A DNA stretch of 15,373 bases from an uncultured Christensenellaceae bacterium (GCA_934373295.1 CAKROK010000051.1:1-15373); one strand, 5' to 3'. Positions 8,901 to 15,181 are shown, counted from the stretch's first letter. Program-made: numbers and translations. The notes: generated by a model from the sequence alone, not told the origin.

Positions 8901-9218
8901 ATCGCGGACAGGATAGCCGCGGCGGACGAGGTTTTGCGCGAGCTGCCCTTTTCGATAGGCATATCCGCGCTCGAGTTGGGATATGACAGCGACGAGACGG
9001 TGGTAATACAGGGCATAATCGACCTCGTACTGCGCGAGGGCGGCGAGTATACCATAATCGACTACAAGACCAATCTTTCGCGCGACTATGACAAGCTGCG
9101 CGAGCATTACGCGCCCCAGCTCGGCTTTTATCGCCGTGCGCTGGAGCAGAGCCGGGGAGTGAGAGCGAAGAGCTGCCTGCTGTGCTTTATACGGTCGGGG
9201 GGAGTTTTGGAGGTGTGA
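5976..9218 (+). CDS. addA: ATP-dependent helicase/nuclease subunit AddA
   Basis: A 1080-residue UvrD-like 3'-5' helicase with a C-terminal RecB-type nuclease, the motor of AddAB. Motifs in order: Q motif LTDKQ (residues 3-7), Walker A AAGSGKT (Lys28), motif II IDEYQDT (Asp374, Glu375), motif III GDVKQSIY (near 400), NFRSS (near 435), motif V MTIHKSKG (near 714), motif VI LYVALTRAEERL (near 790-803). The nuclease residues are Asp1016 (IIDLV), Asp1029 and Lys1031 (IIDYKTN). It is shorter than B. subtilis AddA (about 1230 residues) but complete at both ends. The ATG at 5976 follows GGGAGGA and lies inside the end of addB, so translation is coupled and subunit stoichiometry is tied. No terminator is visible in the ~120 bases after the stop, so the transcript may run on to the one near 9548. 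Confidence 0.93.
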   Translation: MKLTDKQAAAVNTRDRDIIISAAAGSGKTTVLAERVLSLIKEGADIRRMLICTYTRPAAAELRRRIYDSLSRAAGELKDARLRFQADCVQSALIGTIHSFCTQVINDNFLRAGLKLGWRTGGTALCDRLKRDAVDDALGELYEEENADMLWLSARYGGRADKALAEQLLALYELSRSLPEGIDGLKKDKEQFEELIRQGKREYITGELALMRTLAKNCIDTAALYADFEKEYPSAEQIYDMVENLAHTYEQKGEEALAQMISSFSLPRLKPRLKPEDAVAHYKSCKQGIKDCAAEIAEILEKREYGTAQEAEYMARLGDALNTVLARFQTCYEREKSERGILDYDDLIHTAYALLKQGDIAEQYKNKLDHVFIDEYQDTNEIQDALLERICADDVRFIVGDVKQSIYSFRLADPSVFIKKIEKISETGRVIYMNDNFRSSPDVIDEINRIMGELMNKELGGVDYTGGEVLVAGRDNPGSVEILAAVDAEKPYDAEADMIAKKVEQLLNEGYKYGDIAILLRKKSRADIIKKALEIRGIPMFFDGAVGSPPEIDLFVEHLKLLDSENDDRSLIAVMRSPAVGFNEEEMARIRCSLPEGSFADAVRGYDKDDELCKKIAGFLAQIERLRLLAHAMPTESFLIELKKFTRFDEILPALSAGEMRYDSFTRFFDSLLGYAGEGGLYSLICTLEQIKEKNGGSYAQAEDTAVPDNCVNIMTIHKSKGLQFKAVIVSQLADQFNMQDTRAVMMGDRRWGAVSDIFDAQHLRRFPSLSRTLLCDERARAAVSEQLRVLYVALTRAEERLIMTCGVKREDTFSYVPPIKGRSFMSWLYLLYGDNIKYVYPERQDIKQERRAALEDVISAAKAQTPVNVLHPHFNDIPVKLGVSSLLSAYESDGSTQRPEQPVLDEAPAEGRRINCGTDFGTLVHAFLQHYDYKNRPSIGETVETLKARRLLDDADAAQILGFEGALSRFIHSPIADRIAAADEVLRELPFSIGISALELGYDSDETVVIQGIIDLVLREGGEYTIIDYKTNLSRDYDKLREHYAPQLGFYRRALEQSRGVRAKSCLLCFIRSGGVLEV

Positions 9219-9343
9219 GGTAGCGTTTGCGCGCTTGGGTCTTTTAAATGCAAAACATTTCGAGATACGGCAGGGCTCCCGAAAAGGTGGTAGCGACAGT
9301 GAGACGTCGGGAGGGCGTTTACAACTTAAGCAGGCTCACATAA

Positions 9344-9538
9344 AGACACTTTCAAAAAGTAAACGATTGAGAGCAGCACAACCGCTCACGGGAGCTGCTG
9401 GCAAAGACTTATCTTGCCAACACCGATATGACTACTGAGGACATTGCGTTCCCGTTGGGGTATCAGGAGATTGAACCGTTTATCAGAGCTGCCGTTTGGA
9501 CAGGACAGACAATCAGCAAATATCGGCAATCAATATAA
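9344..9538 (+). pseudogene. AraC-family regulator remnant (C-terminal HTH)
   Basis: Read in the frame of the stop at 9536-9538, the segment after an in-frame TGA (9368-9370) gives RELLAKTYLANTDM, TTEDIAFPLGYQ and FIRA..WTGQTISKYR, the last two helices of an AraC-type DNA-binding domain. Upstream, another stop (9341-9343) and a fragment RHFQKV suggest the first of the two HTH units. About one residue is missing between FIRA and WTGQ compared with the usual pattern. No start codon or N-terminal domain remains, so this is a dead 3' end, not a small gene. Between addA and this remnant (9219-9343) nothing else is seen except a 7-base inverted repeat, 9276-9282/9307-9313. Confidence 0.7.
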
Positions 9539-9546
9539 TGAGCACA

Positions 9547-9659
9547 GCCCTCTGCGGTCATTCCATGGAGGGTGTTATTTTTTACTTTTTCGGGGGTTCG
9601 ATTTTCGGTTTACAGTTGCCTGCCTGTGAGGAAGTAGCCTAAACAAGTAAACTGAAAGC
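9547..9659. repeat. ~113-base direct repeat, copy 1 (left boundary)
   Basis: The first 89 bases (9547-9635) match 11994-12082 with only two differences, and weaker similarity (17 of 24) continues to 9659/12106. Both copies lie between converging gene ends and begin with the same terminator hairpin. Together they bracket the EFR1, SDR and TetR genes. No terminal inverted repeats or integrase accompany them. Confidence 0.85.
9548..9583 (+). terminator. Rho-independent terminator after AraC remnant
   Basis: A hairpin at 9548-9572 (CCCTC paired with GAGGG, plus inner pairs) is followed by TGTTATTTTTT. This is the copy-1 version of the terminator at 11995-12030 and carries one change (A at 9565) that breaks a C-G pair, so it should be slightly weaker. 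It is the first terminator downstream of addA. Confidence 0.65.
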
Positions 9660-9697
9660 CAATCGAGGAGGGCATTTTCTCTTCGATGGGCTTTTTT
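9655..9697 (+). terminator. Hairpin terminator between converging genes
   Basis: A 16-bp stem, 9655-9670/9679-9694, has one A-G mismatch and one G-T pair, with an 8-base loop and T695-T697 plus further Ts after it. The G-T pair and T-run favour the rightward direction. It also directly follows the EFR1 stop codon read leftward and may act in both directions. Confidence 0.65.
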
Positions 9698-10451
9698 ATT
9701 TGTACTTGACGTGTTGATACTGCCCGTGCTGCTTCGTGCGTTTCCCATATTGAATCGCAAATTTGGGACAATGGTGCAGGCATCCGAGGCACATGACGCA
9801 TTCATCTTTGATCCAAACCGGTCTTTTCTCCCGAATCTCGATGGCGGAAACGGGACAATTCCGCGCGCACAGTCCGCAGCCGATGCAGGTATCTTCTACT
9901 GTGAAATGACTTGTCCTGCGCATGGAGTCGTATTCCAGACCGTAAAACGCTTTTGCGAGAAACAGCGGTGTTTTATCCTTCATAAAATCGCCGCAGGCAC
10001 GATTTTGTATTGCGCGGATGATACGGTCGATCTGCGGCTCTGCGGCTTCGTTGATGCGCTGTACTTTGCTTTTGTCGCTCAGATTATAGATGGGCGTCCA
10101 AGTGTCCGGCATTTTCACGCTGAATTTCGCAGAGACGGAAAGACCGTTGGGGCAGAGAATATCCTCGGCAAATCTTCCGGTCTGTCCCGGCGTCGTGCCG
10201 TAGGTCGCGGCGAACCAGAGATAATCCGGCTTTGTATGCAGCGTCAGCTTTTGCAGAAACTCCCGAACAATGATCGGCAAGCTCCAAGCGTAGGTCGGAC
10301 TGACGATTCCCACCGTTATGTCTGCTTCATCAAAGGAAAAGCTGTCGCCTTTGCAGCAGTCGCTAATAGATATGGTTTTATCGCCCGTTGCGGCGGCAAT
10401 GCGGTCAGCGACATATTTGCTGTTTCCTGTTGCGGAAAAATAGAAAATCAT
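9696..10451 (-). CDS. EFR1-family flavodoxin/ferredoxin protein
   Basis: A 251-residue fusion of an N-terminal flavodoxin-like domain and a C-terminal bacterial ferredoxin. The FMN phosphate loop is at the very start (SATGNSKYVA, residues 6-15) and SPTYAWSLP follows near 50. Two 4Fe-4S motifs are complete: C-x2-C-x2-C-x3-CP at 189-200 and at 218-229. Such proteins are presumed to pass single electrons between ferredoxin-type donors and flavin in the cytoplasm of anaerobes; a physiological partner is not known from sequence. The ATG at 10449-10451 has AAGGAG upstream. It begins 12 bases after the SDR stop, so both are on one leftward transcript. The C-terminal tail is short, basic and Q/H/K-rich. 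The large open frame on the opposite strand (9711-10772) is a shadow. Confidence 0.9.
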   Translation of the reverse strand: MIFYFSATGNSKYVADRIAAATGDKTISISDCCKGDSFSFDEADITVGIVSPTYAWSLPIIVREFLQKLTLHTKPDYLWFAATYGTTPGQTGRFAEDILCPNGLSVSAKFSVKMPDTWTPIYNLSDKSKVQRINEAAEPQIDRIIRAIQNRACGDFMKDKTPLFLAKAFYGLEYDSMRRTSHFTVEDTCIGCGLCARNCPVSAIEIREKRPVWIKDECVMCLGCLHHCPKFAIQYGKRTKQHGQYQHVKYK

Positions 10452-10463
10452 ATTCTCATCTCC

Positions 10464-11225
10464 TTAACCCAAGCCCGCGAATTTCACGAGCAGTGTGTGC
10501 GGGACAAGTTTTGCAAGCAGCCGGTAACACTTGTAGAACGCCCCAGTGGTGTAGACCGCCCGACCGTTCTTTGCCGCTTTCAGCGACTTCACAGCAGCAA
10601 TCTTCGGGTCAATGACCGGCAAGCGTTTTTGCCCCTTGGTCAGTTCGGCTTTTCCGTTATGCTGGTTCATTTCCGTGAGCATCAGACCCGGACACATGGC
10701 GCATACATTGATTTTCCGGTGCTTCAATTCCTCGCGCAGGCCAAGACAGAACGCAGACAGATAAGATTTTGATGCGCAGTAAACGATCAGGTTGGTATTG
10801 GGGACGAACGCAGAGGTCGAGGACACCTCCAAAATCGTACCGCCATCGACAATATACGGCAGGCAAACCCTTGTGATCGCCGTTGCGCCCTTGCAGTTCA
10901 GGTCGATGATTTTCAGCATCCGCGACAGCTCCATTTCCTCAAACGGCGCACCACCGGCGATTCCTGCATCGTTCACCAGCACCTTGATCTGCGGTTTTTC
11001 CTGTTGCAGCTTTTCGGCAAATACTTCATAACTGTTCATATCCGACATATCCATCGGGATCACCACACAACGCTTGTCAGGGCACTTCGACGCGACCTCT
11101 TTTAGCCGGTCTTCCCGCCTTGCGATCAGCCACAGTTCCTCAATTTCCGGGAACACCTTGGTTACGGCGTCCACATAACAGGTTCCGAGTCCGGATGATG
11201 CTCCGGTAATCACAGCAATACTCAT
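10464..11225 (-). CDS. Short-chain dehydrogenase/reductase (SDR)
   Basis: A 253-residue classical SDR, an NAD(P)-dependent oxidoreductase of alcohol/ketone groups. The dinucleotide motif TGASSGLG is at residues 7-14. The usual NNAG is NDAG here (LVNDAGIAGG). The catalytic serine lies in VSSTSA and the YxxxK pair in YCASK; the PG motif follows (MCPGLMLTEM). The C-terminus ends in a hydrophobic stretch (LVPHTLLVKFAGLG), which in some SDRs aids membrane contact. The substrate is not determinable. The ATG at 11223-11225 has GGAGG 8-9 bases upstream; a longer frame to 11279 would cross the promoter region and is rejected. It leads the SDR-EFR1 leftward operon, divergent from a TetR-type gene that probably controls it. 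Confidence 0.9.
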   Translation of the reverse strand: MSIAVITGASSGLGTCYVDAVTKVFPEIEELWLIARREDRLKEVASKCPDKRCVVIPMDMSDMNSYEVFAEKLQQEKPQIKVLVNDAGIAGGAPFEEMELSRMLKIIDLNCKGATAITRVCLPYIVDGGTILEVSSTSAFVPNTNLIVYCASKSYLSAFCLGLREELKHRKINVCAMCPGLMLTEMNQHNGKAELTKGQKRLPVIDPKIAAVKSLKAAKNGRAVYTTGAFYKCYRLLAKLVPHTLLVKFAGLG

Positions 11226-11267
11226 AATTGTTCCTCCATAGTTAAACAAGCGTATATATTTAGACAC

Positions 11268-11297
11268 TTGCAAAATCAACTGTTATTATGGTACAAT
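11268..11297 (+). promoter_or_regulatory. Promoter of the TetR-type gene in the SDR cassette
   Basis: TTGCAA at 11268-11273 and TACAAT at 11292-11297 are 18 bases apart. Transcription would start near 11304, downstream of the ATG at 11288, so translation must begin at 11378. TTGCAA is its own reverse complement; no equally good leftward -10 is seen, so the SDR promoter (perhaps TTGATT...TATACG on the minus strand) is less certain. A TetR operator is expected here, but no convincing palindrome was found. Confidence 0.6.
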
Positions 11298-11377
11298 ATC
11301 ATCAAGTCCATTTCAAGGCACAGAATGGAGCGTGCGTCCAGCCTTGGACAAATTTCAAAAAATGCAAAAGGTACGCC

Positions 11378-11947
11378 ATGAAATACGATCTTTCAAAACC
11401 TCTCACGCGGGGAGCTAAGCGAACGCTTGACGCGCTCAGCGGTGCGATGTTCTTGCTTTTGTCGGAGAAATCCTTTGAAGAAATCACCGTTGGCGAGCTG
11501 TGCGAACAGGCGCAATACCCTCGTGCGACATTCTACAATTATTTTGACGATAAATATGACCTTTTGAACTATTGCTGGCTCTCGCTTGCAGAAAAAATAG
11601 GGCTTTCGGAATACCATCATGCACCGGAAAATGAAATGCTCTATCTTTTCTTTGACCGAATCTACGCCTTTACAAAACAGCATAGCGAATTGATCGGCCG
11701 TGTATTGTCTCACAATCCGGAGGTCGGCTATATGTTTTCCAGCTTCCGCAACTTTCTGAACAGCCAGATGCGGCGGATATTCAGGGATTGCCCGGATGCG
11801 CTGCACAAGGATATTCCGAATGAGCTGCTTGCCGATCATTACAGCAATACGCTGTTCCTCGTGTGGCAGTGGGCTGCGGTCAAGTGCGCAGATTGCTCCA
11901 AAGAAAATGCTCACATATATCTGAAACAGCTTCTCACATTTGATTGA
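11378..11947 (+). CDS. TetR/AcrR-family transcriptional regulator (SDR-EFR1 neighbour)
   Basis: A 189-residue regulator. The N-terminal TetR helix-turn-helix is clear: LLSEKSFEEITVGELCEQA followed by YPRATFYNYFDDKYDLL (about residues 26-62), with the typical ATFYNYF recognition-helix end. The remaining ~120 residues form the ligand-binding and dimer domain, which is not conserved enough to name a ligand. It is transcribed away from the SDR-EFR1 operon across a 152-base gap, the standard arrangement of a repressor controlling itself and its neighbours. The ATG at 11378 has AAAAGG 6 bases upstream; the in-frame ATG at 11288 overlaps the promoter and is rejected. A strong terminator follows at 11995. 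Confidence 0.88.
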   Translation: MKYDLSKPLTRGAKRTLDALSGAMFLLLSEKSFEEITVGELCEQAQYPRATFYNYFDDKYDLLNYCWLSLAEKIGLSEYHHAPENEMLYLFFDRIYAFTKQHSELIGRVLSHNPEVGYMFSSFRNFLNSQMRRIFRDCPDALHKDIPNELLADHYSNTLFLVWQWAAVKCADCSKENAHIYLKQLLTFD

Positions 11948-11993
11948 ATTAAGCAAAGCAGCATCTTCAACACCTCTCATCGGTGAGATATAC

Positions 11994-12106
11994 GCCCTCT
12001 GCGGTCATTCCGTGGAGGGTGTTATTTTTTACTTTTTCGGGGGTTCGATTTTCGGTTTACAGTTGCCTGCCTGTGAGAAAGTGTCCCGAATAAATAAACC
12101 GAAAGC
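11994..12106. repeat. ~113-base direct repeat, copy 2 (right boundary)
   Basis: Partner of 9547-9659: 87 of 89 bases identical over 11994-12082, then weaker similarity to 12106. The similarity stops at the last base of the stop codon (12106-12108) of the leftward AraC remnant, so a recombination or insertion edge may have cut that gene here. Confidence 0.85.
11995..12030 (+). terminator. Rho-independent terminator of the TetR-type gene
   Basis: A 10-bp stem, 11995-12004 with 12010-12019 (two G-T pairs, loop TCATT), followed by GTTATTTTTT. The G-T pairs work only in the rightward transcript. It lies 47 bases after the regulator stop codon and inside direct repeat copy 2. Confidence 0.8.
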
Positions 12107-12387
12107 TACTTGATCGGCAGTATCCCCGTGTTATTCTTGAAGAGTTCCGCAAAGCGCCTGGAGATGGAGTAACCGATCATCTGGGCGATCTGACCCATGG
12201 TGAAGTCAATGTCGAACAGAAGGTGCTCCGCCCGGCTTATAGCCGCCCCCGGATATACTTGTCGCTTAAAGCAGGTTTTGAGCTTGCTTGTACTCATGCA
12301 GGCGATGCTTGCAAGGCGCTCCGGCGGGATGTGCCGCCGACACTTTGGGACTTTTTGAAAAGCTCCTGCCATGACGGTGAGCTGCAT
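12106..12387 (-). pseudogene. AraC-family regulator remnant (C-terminal HTH), leftward
   Basis: 93 residues that read as a worn AraC-type DNA-binding domain: IPPERLASIACMSTSKLKT (first HTH) then HLLFDIDFTMGQIAQMIGY and FAELFKNNTGILP (second HTH). The linking helix after FKRQVY is several residues short (PGAAISR where about a dozen more residues are usual), and the end is cut at LPIK where family members continue with a YR-type tail. Two in-frame stops lie directly upstream (TAG at 12388-12390, TGA at 12397-12399), so no N-terminal domain can be joined. The stretch 12400-12514 shows nothing recognisable. Expression as a mini-regulator is possible but unlikely. Confidence 0.7.
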
Positions 12388-12514
12388 CTATGCGCCTCAT
12401 CTGACAGCGGCCAGCAAGGCAGCGGACGAGCTTTCCATTGCTTCCGCAACAAAAGGCATTGAGAACCCGAAGCCCCGTACCTGTCTTGTGAAAATTCACT
12501 TGATTTTTAAATGA

Positions 12515-12553
12515 AACAATCCCGCTACAGAGGTGTTCCGCAGCGGGATTGTT
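12515..12553 (-). terminator. Rho-independent terminator of the oleate hydratase gene
   Basis: A 12-bp perfect stem, 12515-12526/12542-12553, with a 15-base loop. Read leftward it is followed by a T-rich stretch (TCATTT, then AAAAATC). It lies 32 bases past the hydratase stop codon. Confidence 0.75.
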
Positions 12554-12584
12554 CGTTACAGATATGGATTTAGGTTCGTTGTAT

Positions 12585-14342
12585 TTACTGATTTTCCTTC
12601 CGCTCGGAATAGTATTCCGGAACGGGCGGGATCTGATTGATGGCGTTCACGATTTCGTGCATAGTCTGCGGAAGCTTCAAGGGATTTACCTTCGGCAGGT
12701 CGCTGACCTCGATCTTGTCCTTGCCCAGCAGGGTCTTGAGCGCCACATTGACCATGCGGATATCATACTGGCCCTGGAACAGCGGCGTGATGGGGCGGTC
12801 AAGGTGCAGCATCCGATAGACGGCGATCATGGCCGTGCGCACAGAGGTTTCCACAGTGAACACCACATCGCCCTCCAACTCCACGAACTGGCCGATGAAC
12901 GCGAGGTTCTTGTTGCCGTTGGGAATGACCTCCGGACGATCTTTCAGCTTGCGGGGCATGAACTGGCTGGTGATATAGGGCATGACCACGGGGATGGCGG
13001 TGATATGGGGCATGATCTCGTCGATTTTGTCCTCCAGCCCGCAGTAGTATAGGAACTCTCGCATGATCTCCTCGCCGGAGCACTGGGTCATGGGCTTCTT
13101 CACATATGTGCCGCGGTTGTTTGCGTGCAGGCCGTAGAACCACATGAACTGGACATTCTCCGGCTGATCGGGGGCCACGGGCTGGAGCGGAACGTTGTAG
13201 TTGATGAACCACGGTGCGTCCACAAAGGTGGAACAGCCGCCCTTGCCGGTGAGGTTGCCGGTCTTTTCGGCCAGATAGTCAAAGAACTGGGGATAGTCCC
13301 GCACGGTCACGGAGCAGGAGACAAAATTGCTCTTGTCTGGATCGAACGCGAACTTCTCGGGATGACCGTACTCCGGGCACTTGGCTGCCAGTTTTTCCCA
13401 CAGAGAGAAGCAGCCCTTGTGGACGGTGTCGCGATTCATCACGGGGGCCTCGGTCATGCTGCCCTGTGTGGAGTTCTGGGTCATGGAGCCGTTTGTGAAG
13501 AACACGAGGTCTTTCTCCGCCATGGGAACGATTCTTTCGTCGCTGCCTTCACCGATATGCAGCGCCGTCACCGTCTTGTCGCTGCCCTCGACCTTGATAT
13601 CCATATCCGTGACCGTGCTGCCCGCGACAAAATTCACGCCGTGGTCCGCAAGGTATTTTTCCAGAGGACGAATAAGGCTGTTATACTGGTCGTACTTCGT
13701 GCGCAGTATGCCGCGCAGGCTGCGGATCAGGTGAAGCTGGTGCATGAAGCGCACGGCATAGCGGCGCATCTCGATCAGTCTGTGGTAGGGCTGGAACGCC
13801 AGCATGGAACTCCAGTAGTACCAAAGCTGGCTCTGGAAGAACGCAGGGCTGAACCACTGCTCGATGGTCACATCTTCGAGCTGATCTTCGGGTGTGAGCA
13901 TCATTTTGATCATCTGCTCCTGGATCTCGGGTGTGACGCCCATCGTGGATTCATCGTGCGCCTTGAAGCCCTGCTCCCACAGACGGTGCTTGGAATTGAT
14001 CTCCCAATTTTTGTTGCACTCGCGCGTTTCGTCAAGGACAGTGCGACCTTCTTCGTAAAGGGACGGGATGCTGCCGAACAGATCCCACAGGCACTCCATA
14101 TACGGCTCCAGCTCGCGCTCGCCGCGGGACACATAGCCTGTCTCCGATGCTCCGGCACAATCCATAGAACCGCCGAACACGGGGAGTTGGTCATAAATGG
14201 TGATGTTCTTGCCGGGCATCTGCGCGTCACGGACAAGGAATGCTGCCGCGGAAAGTCCCGCGATACCGCCGCCGACAATGTAAGCCTTTCTTTCGTCAAT
14301 GCCCTCAGGCTTGCGGGGGTGTACTCTGTCATAATTTCTCAT
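12585..14342 (-). CDS. ohyA: Oleate hydratase (FAD-dependent fatty acid double-bond hydratase)
   Basis: A 585-residue protein of the oleate hydratase family (formerly myosin-cross-reactive antigen), full length for the family. It adds water to the cis-9 double bond of oleic or linoleic acid to give 10-hydroxy fatty acids; FAD is required structurally and the enzyme acts at the membrane surface. Visible motifs are the Rossmann loop GGGIAG (residues 24-29) with acidic strand end IYD (49-51), the family signature GYVSRGERELEPYMECLWDL (69-88) that contains the catalytic acidic region, and IPSLYEEG; later come AFQPYHR and the tyrosine-bearing KYDQYNSLIRPL segment. The ATG at 14340-14342 has AAGGAG 9 bases upstream. 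It is divergent from a TetR-type gene with overlapping promoters, which suggests repression relieved by fatty acids. Host-fatty-acid detoxification or unsaturated lipid metabolism are the known roles. Confidence 0.93.
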   Translation of the reverse strand: MRNYDRVHPRKPEGIDERKAYIVGGGIAGLSAAAFLVRDAQMPGKNITIYDQLPVFGGSMDCAGASETGYVSRGERELEPYMECLWDLFGSIPSLYEEGRTVLDETRECNKNWEINSKHRLWEQGFKAHDESTMGVTPEIQEQMIKMMLTPEDQLEDVTIEQWFSPAFFQSQLWYYWSSMLAFQPYHRLIEMRRYAVRFMHQLHLIRSLRGILRTKYDQYNSLIRPLEKYLADHGVNFVAGSTVTDMDIKVEGSDKTVTALHIGEGSDERIVPMAEKDLVFFTNGSMTQNSTQGSMTEAPVMNRDTVHKGCFSLWEKLAAKCPEYGHPEKFAFDPDKSNFVSCSVTVRDYPQFFDYLAEKTGNLTGKGGCSTFVDAPWFINYNVPLQPVAPDQPENVQFMWFYGLHANNRGTYVKKPMTQCSGEEIMREFLYYCGLEDKIDEIMPHITAIPVVMPYITSQFMPRKLKDRPEVIPNGNKNLAFIGQFVELEGDVVFTVETSVRTAMIAVYRMLHLDRPITPLFQGQYDIRMVNVALKTLLGKDKIEVSDLPKVNPLKLPQTMHEIVNAINQIPPVPEYYSERKENQ

Positions 14343-14389
14343 AATTCATAACTCCTTTCGATCGGCAGCTGCCTGATTTCATACAGCTG

Positions 14390-14418
14390 TTGACTTTTGT
14401 TTTCGATTGCAGTATAGT
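14390..14418 (+). promoter_or_regulatory. Promoter of the rightward TetR-type gene
   Basis: TTGACT at 14390-14395 and TATAGT at 14413-14418 with a 17-base spacer, a near-consensus sigma-A promoter. Its -10 shares bases 14413-14416 with the -10 of the leftward promoter. Confidence 0.8.
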
Positions 14419-14429
14419 ATTAAAAGTCA
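14391..14429. promoter_or_regulatory. Candidate operator: inverted TGACTTTT / AAAAGTCA
   Basis: Perfect 8-base inverted half-sites at 14391-14398 and 14422-14429 are centred at 14410, beside the overlapping -10 boxes. Centre-to-centre spacing is 31 bases, about three helical turns, longer than many TetR operators. A dimer-of-dimers or coincidence are both possible. A second, compact palindrome GGCAGCTGCC lies at 14364-14373 in the hydratase leader. Confidence 0.4.
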
Positions 14430-14439
14430 TAAGACACAA
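14411..14439 (-). promoter_or_regulatory. Promoter of the oleate hydratase gene
   Basis: On the minus strand TTGTGT (14434-14439) and TATACT (14411-14416) are 17 bases apart. The leader to the ATG at 14342 would be about 60 bases. The -10 overlaps the opposing promoter, so the two transcripts should compete and one bound repressor could block both. Confidence 0.7.
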
Positions 14440-14508
14440 CCGTTAATTTTAGCCATAATATATAAAATCCGACATATGTATTAACATCATCGAACTTTGG
14501 AGGTATTT

Positions 14509-15096
14509 ATGAGAGAAAAAATCGGCGGTAAAGCCGAATACCGCAGTGCGATCCGTTCCCGACGCATGATTCGGGAAGCTTATACGGCGTTGCTGAAAGA
14601 AAAAGACCTTTCCAAAATCACGGTCACGGATATTGTCAATCGGGCGGATATAAATCGGGCGACCTTTTATGCCCATTACCCGGATGTTCGGGGTGTGACC
14701 GAGGAAATCGAGAACGAGATCATCGCAAAGATGCTGGTTGTCCTGAAAGAATTTGAATTCACAAACTTTTTCCGCAATCCTACCCCGCTGCTGTTGCAGC
14801 TCAGCCGATACCTCGAAGAAGATGCGGAGTTCTACCGAATTCTAATCAAAGCCAATGGCTCCGAAATCTTTATGGAGAAACTGAAAAAGAGATTTACCGA
14901 TTATATGCTCAATGACAGTGACATCCCGGAGGATATGCGCCATTCCAAAATGGTCAGCCTCCGTGTCTGCTATTTTGCCGGTGGAATCGTGAACCTCTAT
15001 AAGCAGTGGTTTCGCGGTGACTTAGACTGCACGCTCAATGATATTGCGCTGGAGGTCAGCAGGCTGTTGCAGTTGGAAGCAAAGGAACTGTTTTAA
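14509..15096 (+). CDS. TetR/AcrR-family transcriptional regulator (oleate hydratase neighbour)
   Basis: A 195-residue regulator. The helix-turn-helix is intact: MIREAYTALLKEKDLSKIT, then VTDIVNRADINRATFYAHY (about residues 24-60), where ATFYAHY is the conserved end of the recognition unit. The C-terminal domain (helical, with YLEEDAEFYRIL and a CYFAGGIVNLYKQW segment) is of the type common in Clostridia regulators with unknown ligands. The ATG at 14509 follows GGAGG (14499-14503) by 5 bases; the in-frame TTG at 14497 would overlap this site. It is divergent from the oleate hydratase gene over a 166-base gap with interlocked promoters, so it most likely represses both; a fatty-acid ligand is an inference. 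Tandem terminators follow. Confidence 0.88.
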   Translation: MREKIGGKAEYRSAIRSRRMIREAYTALLKEKDLSKITVTDIVNRADINRATFYAHYPDVRGVTEEIENEIIAKMLVVLKEFEFTNFFRNPTPLLLQLSRYLEEDAEFYRILIKANGSEIFMEKLKKRFTDYMLNDSDIPEDMRHSKMVSLRVCYFAGGIVNLYKQWFRGDLDCTLNDIALEVSRLLQLEAKELF

Positions 15097-15134
15097 TAGC
15101 TGACAAAATGGTTTAACTCACACGGCGGCTGTCG

Positions 15135-15166
15135 GAAACGGGATCGCACGATCCTGTTTCTGTTTT
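15135..15166 (+). terminator. Terminator 1 after the TetR-type gene
   Basis: An 11-bp stem, 15135-15145/15150-15160, with one G-T pair and loop GCAC, followed by TGTTTT. The G-T pair fits only the rightward transcript. Confidence 0.75.
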
Positions 15167-15181
15167 AAAAATATACACTGC

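Noticed and set aside
9235..9438. A 67-residue open frame after addA
   Set aside because: A frame-shifted reading of the AraC remnant; the homology signal is in another frame.
9591..9608. A tRNA T-arm-like GGTTCGATT inside the direct repeat (also at 12038-12055), which could mark an attachment site
   Set aside because: The invariant C61 would be T, most stem pairs are G-T, there is no acceptor stem or CCA, and no integrase is present.
9711..10772. A 353-residue open frame on the plus strand
   Set aside because: Antisense to the EFR1 and SDR genes, spans their junction, and has no recognisable domain.
11288..11377. A 30-residue N-terminal extension of the TetR-type gene
   Set aside because: The ATG at 11288 overlaps the promoter and lies upstream of the expected transcription start; the family pattern begins at 11378.
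12549..13052. A 167-residue open frame on the plus strand
   Set aside because: Antisense to the 3' part of the oleate hydratase gene.
13125..14351. A 408-residue open frame on the plus strand
   Set aside because: It runs antisense to the oleate hydratase gene, which has clear motifs; the open frame is a by-product of codon bias.
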